Shown here piece by piece: positions 31,561-32,949 of a DNA stretch of 32,949 bases. The stretch comes from an uncultured Clostridia bacterium (lineage in GTDB: Bacteria > Bacillota > Clostridia > Oscillospirales > Acutalibacteraceae). The stretch spans positions 1-32,949 of the forward strand of contig CAMLYM010000007.1 in assembly GCA_946491705.1 (NCBI GenBank). Reading direction: 5' to 3'. Below the pieces are notes generated by a model that ran no database searches, was not told the origin of the DNA, and saw nothing but the letters and a program-made list of their open reading frames with translations. Within the stretch, counting starts at the first letter, position 1; every line of letters starts with the position of its first letter. A program made the translations under genes and the position numbers.

Positions 31561-32192
31561 CCGATCCTTATAAGGTTCTGGGAGTCTCGCCCAATGCAAG
31601 CGATGAGGAAGTAAAAACGGCGTACCGGGAATTGGCGAAAAAGTACCATCCCGACCGGTATGGAAACAATCCCCTGTCCGATCTGGCGCAGGAAAAGATG
31701 CAGGAGATCAACGCCGCATATGATCAGATCATGAAGCTGCGCCGCGGCGGTGCTTCCGGTTCCTCCGGCGGTTCTTCCTATGGCGGGTCGTCTTACGGCG
31801 GTTCTTCCCAGTTTCGGGACATTCGCAATATGATTAACGCCAACCGCATCGAGGACGCCGACCAGCTGCTCGACGGGGTGCCTGGCCCCAGCCGGGACGC
31901 GGAGTGGTACTTTCTCAAGGGAAGCGTGCTGTATAAGCGGGGCTGGCTGGAAGAGGCCTACACCCACTTTGCCACCGCCAACCGTATGGACCCGAACAAT
32001 GCCGAATACCGCGCGGCTCTCAACCAGCTGCAATGGCAGAGAAACGCCGGCGGCTACCGCGCCAACCCCTACGGCAATCGGGGCGGCGCGCCGGCGCAAA
32101 CCGGCTGTTCGGCGTGCGACATGTGCTCAAGCTTGATCTGTGCGGACTGCTGCTGCGAATGCATGGGCGGAGACCTGATCAGTTGCTGTTAG
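31557..32192 (+). CDS. DnaJ-domain protein with TPR-like segment and cysteine-rich tail
   Basis: 211 residues. A J domain (about 2-64) opens with [20 protein letters not shown] and has the HPD triad at 31-33, so it should stimulate an Hsp70 (DnaK). A Gly/Ser/Tyr linker (65-85) follows. Residues 88-155 form a TPR-like helical pair ([38 protein letters not shown]). The last 28 residues contain ten cysteines (184-211), including [15 protein letters not shown] and a terminal CC. This tail is not that of classical DnaJ, whose zinc repeats are CxxCxGxG. It could bind zinc or an Fe-S cluster or be lipid-modified. The ATG overlaps the DUF5685 stop (ATGA). Confidence 0.93.
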   Translation: MTDPYKVLGVSPNASDEEVKTAYRELAKKYHPDRYGNNPLSDLAQEKMQEINAAYDQIMKLRRGGASGSSGGSSYGGSSYGGSSQFRDIRNMINANRIEDADQLLDGVPGPSRDAEWYFLKGSVLYKRGWLEEAYTHFATANRMDPNNAEYRAALNQLQWQRNAGGYRANPYGNRGGAPAQTGCSACDMCSSLICADCCCECMGGDLISCC

Positions 32193-32211
32193 ATTCAGAT
32201 AGGAGGGAAGG

Positions 32212-32754
32212 GTGCCGATGAAAAGCAGTCAGAAGCTGGCTTTTGGCGGAATCCTGACGGCCTTGTCGGTGGTCGTCATGCTTTTAAGCTTCTTTTCCAT
32301 TGCCGACTATGCGCTGCCCGCTATTGCGGGAGTGCTGCTGATTCCGGCGGTCATTGAGATGGGGAGCAGCCGGGCGCTGGGTGTTTATGCGGCTACGGCG
32401 GTTCTCTCTTTCTTTCTGGCGCCCAGCAAGGAAGCCGCTGTGATGTACATTGCCTTTCTCGGCTACTACCCGGTTTTAAAGGGCGCGATCGAACGGCTTG
32501 GAAAGCTGTGGCTGGAATGGCTCATCAAGCTCATGGTGTTCAATGCAGCCTGTGTGTCGGCCTATTACGTGGTCACCAACGTGCTCGGTATCCCGGAGGA
32601 CATCCTGGAGGTGTTCGGCGCTTACGGGCCTCTGGTTCTGCTTTTGCTTGCAAACGTCACCTTCGTCATTTACGACATCGGCGTCACCCGGCTGATCGCC
32701 CTTTACGTCCACCGGATGCAAAAGACGGTGCGCAAATTGTTTCATGGAACATAA
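32212..32754 (+). CDS. Integral membrane protein, ECF S-component-like topology
   Basis: 180 residues, about five or six hydrophobic helices: LAFGGILTALSVVVMLLSFF, ALPAIAGVLLIPAVIEMG, LGVYAATAVLSFFLAP, AVMYIAFLGYYPVLKG, LIKLMVFNAACVSAYYVV and YGPLVLLLLANVTFVIYDIG. The N-terminal KLAFGGILTAL and overall layout recall substrate-binding S components of ECF transporters, but no vitamin-specific motif is visible, so the role is open. AGGAGG (32201-32206) favours GTG 32212; ATG 32218 is an alternative. It follows the DnaJ-domain gene by 19 bases and is probably co-transcribed with it. Confidence 0.8.
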   Translation: MPMKSSQKLAFGGILTALSVVVMLLSFFSIADYALPAIAGVLLIPAVIEMGSSRALGVYAATAVLSFFLAPSKEAAVMYIAFLGYYPVLKGAIERLGKLWLEWLIKLMVFNAACVSAYYVVTNVLGIPEDILEVFGAYGPLVLLLLANVTFVIYDIGVTRLIALYVHRMQKTVRKLFHGT

Positions 32755-32771
32755 CGAAGCCAAAAACGAAC

Positions 32772-32822
32772 ACGGTTTTCCGTTCTTACCTGGCAGGGAA
32801 GACACGGGAAACCGTCTTTTTT
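32772..32822 (+). terminator. Terminator after the DUF5685-DnaJ-membrane protein unit
   Basis: ACGGTTTTCC (32772-32781) pairs with GGGAAACCGT (32806-32815; one G-U), then TTTTTT (32817-32822). The remaining 127 bases to the window end show no gene I can support. Confidence 0.87.
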
Positions 32823-32949
32823 ACGCTGGAATCGGCCTTACCGCAGCGCTCGCTGCACATGAGGTTTTTCTTTATACGGCCGCCGGAAGGGCCTGTGAAG
32901 AGGGCCGTCCCAAAGCGGCAAAGATCCTTTTCCCGGGAAATTCTCTTGT

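Noticed and set aside
31738..31815. Short tandem [14 protein letters not shown] repeats in the DnaJ-domain gene
   Set aside because: This is a low-complexity Gly/Ser/Tyr linker common after J domains, not a mobile or CRISPR-type repeat.
1..32949. Insertion sequences, prophage, tRNA genes or CRISPR arrays
   Set aside because: None was seen: no transposase or integrase frames, no repeat-spacer pattern, and no tRNA cloverleaf recognised on either strand.

Overview
The window is a stretch of Firmicutes chromosome, most likely from a fairly GC-rich Clostridia lineage of the Oscillospiraceae/Ruminococcaceae type. This is inferred from strong AGGAGG-type ribosome binding sites, frequent TTG and GTG starts, consensus sigma-A promoters with 17-base spacers, a B. 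subtilis-like ylxM-ffh-rpsP-khpA-rimM-trmD block, a CIRCE element, and families common in Clostridia (DUF951, DUF5685, BY-kinase with PHP phosphatase). No rRNA, tRNA, CRISPR array, phage or insertion sequence was seen. The window is core housekeeping DNA with a few accessory genes between the blocks.

Layout. Bases 1-712 hold the end of an SPFH/band-7 gene. Bases 787-7720 are a purine operon (purE-F-M-N-H-D) behind a leader that looks like a ZTP riboswitch with an intrinsic terminator. Bases 7959-11760 are the SRP/ribosome/tRNA-modification operon. Bases 11972-12417 are a single-gene HPr unit, followed by a broken pspC, uvrC, and an unusual membrane protein that joins an HdeD-like domain to a putative permuted papain-fold domain. 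Bases 15902-17650 are rsmD-coaD-coiled-coil protein. Bases 17756-19932 hold three minus-strand genes (membrane protein, triple S1-domain protein, small unknown). Bases 20151-25274 hold DUF951-prfA-sua5-coaE-lytic transglycosylase and an M18 aminopeptidase.

At 25584-26296 a perfect CIRCE operator sits on the promoter of a lone hdeD-family gene, which suggests HrcA heat-shock control of a membrane stress protein. Bases 26297-28613 (minus strand) encode a tyrosine-kinase/PHP-phosphatase pair for exopolysaccharide control, without the usual polysaccharide genes beside it. A DUF1294 gene and a GHL10-type lipoprotein diverge from overlapping promoters near 29020. The window ends with a three-gene unit: DUF5685 protein, a DnaJ-domain protein with a tail of ten cysteines, and a membrane protein.

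The best candidates for undescribed biology are the CIRCE-controlled hdeD gene, the HdeD/papain-like fusion, and the cysteine-rich DUF5685-DnaJ pair. All identifications come from reading motifs and gene order by eye; no database search was run.
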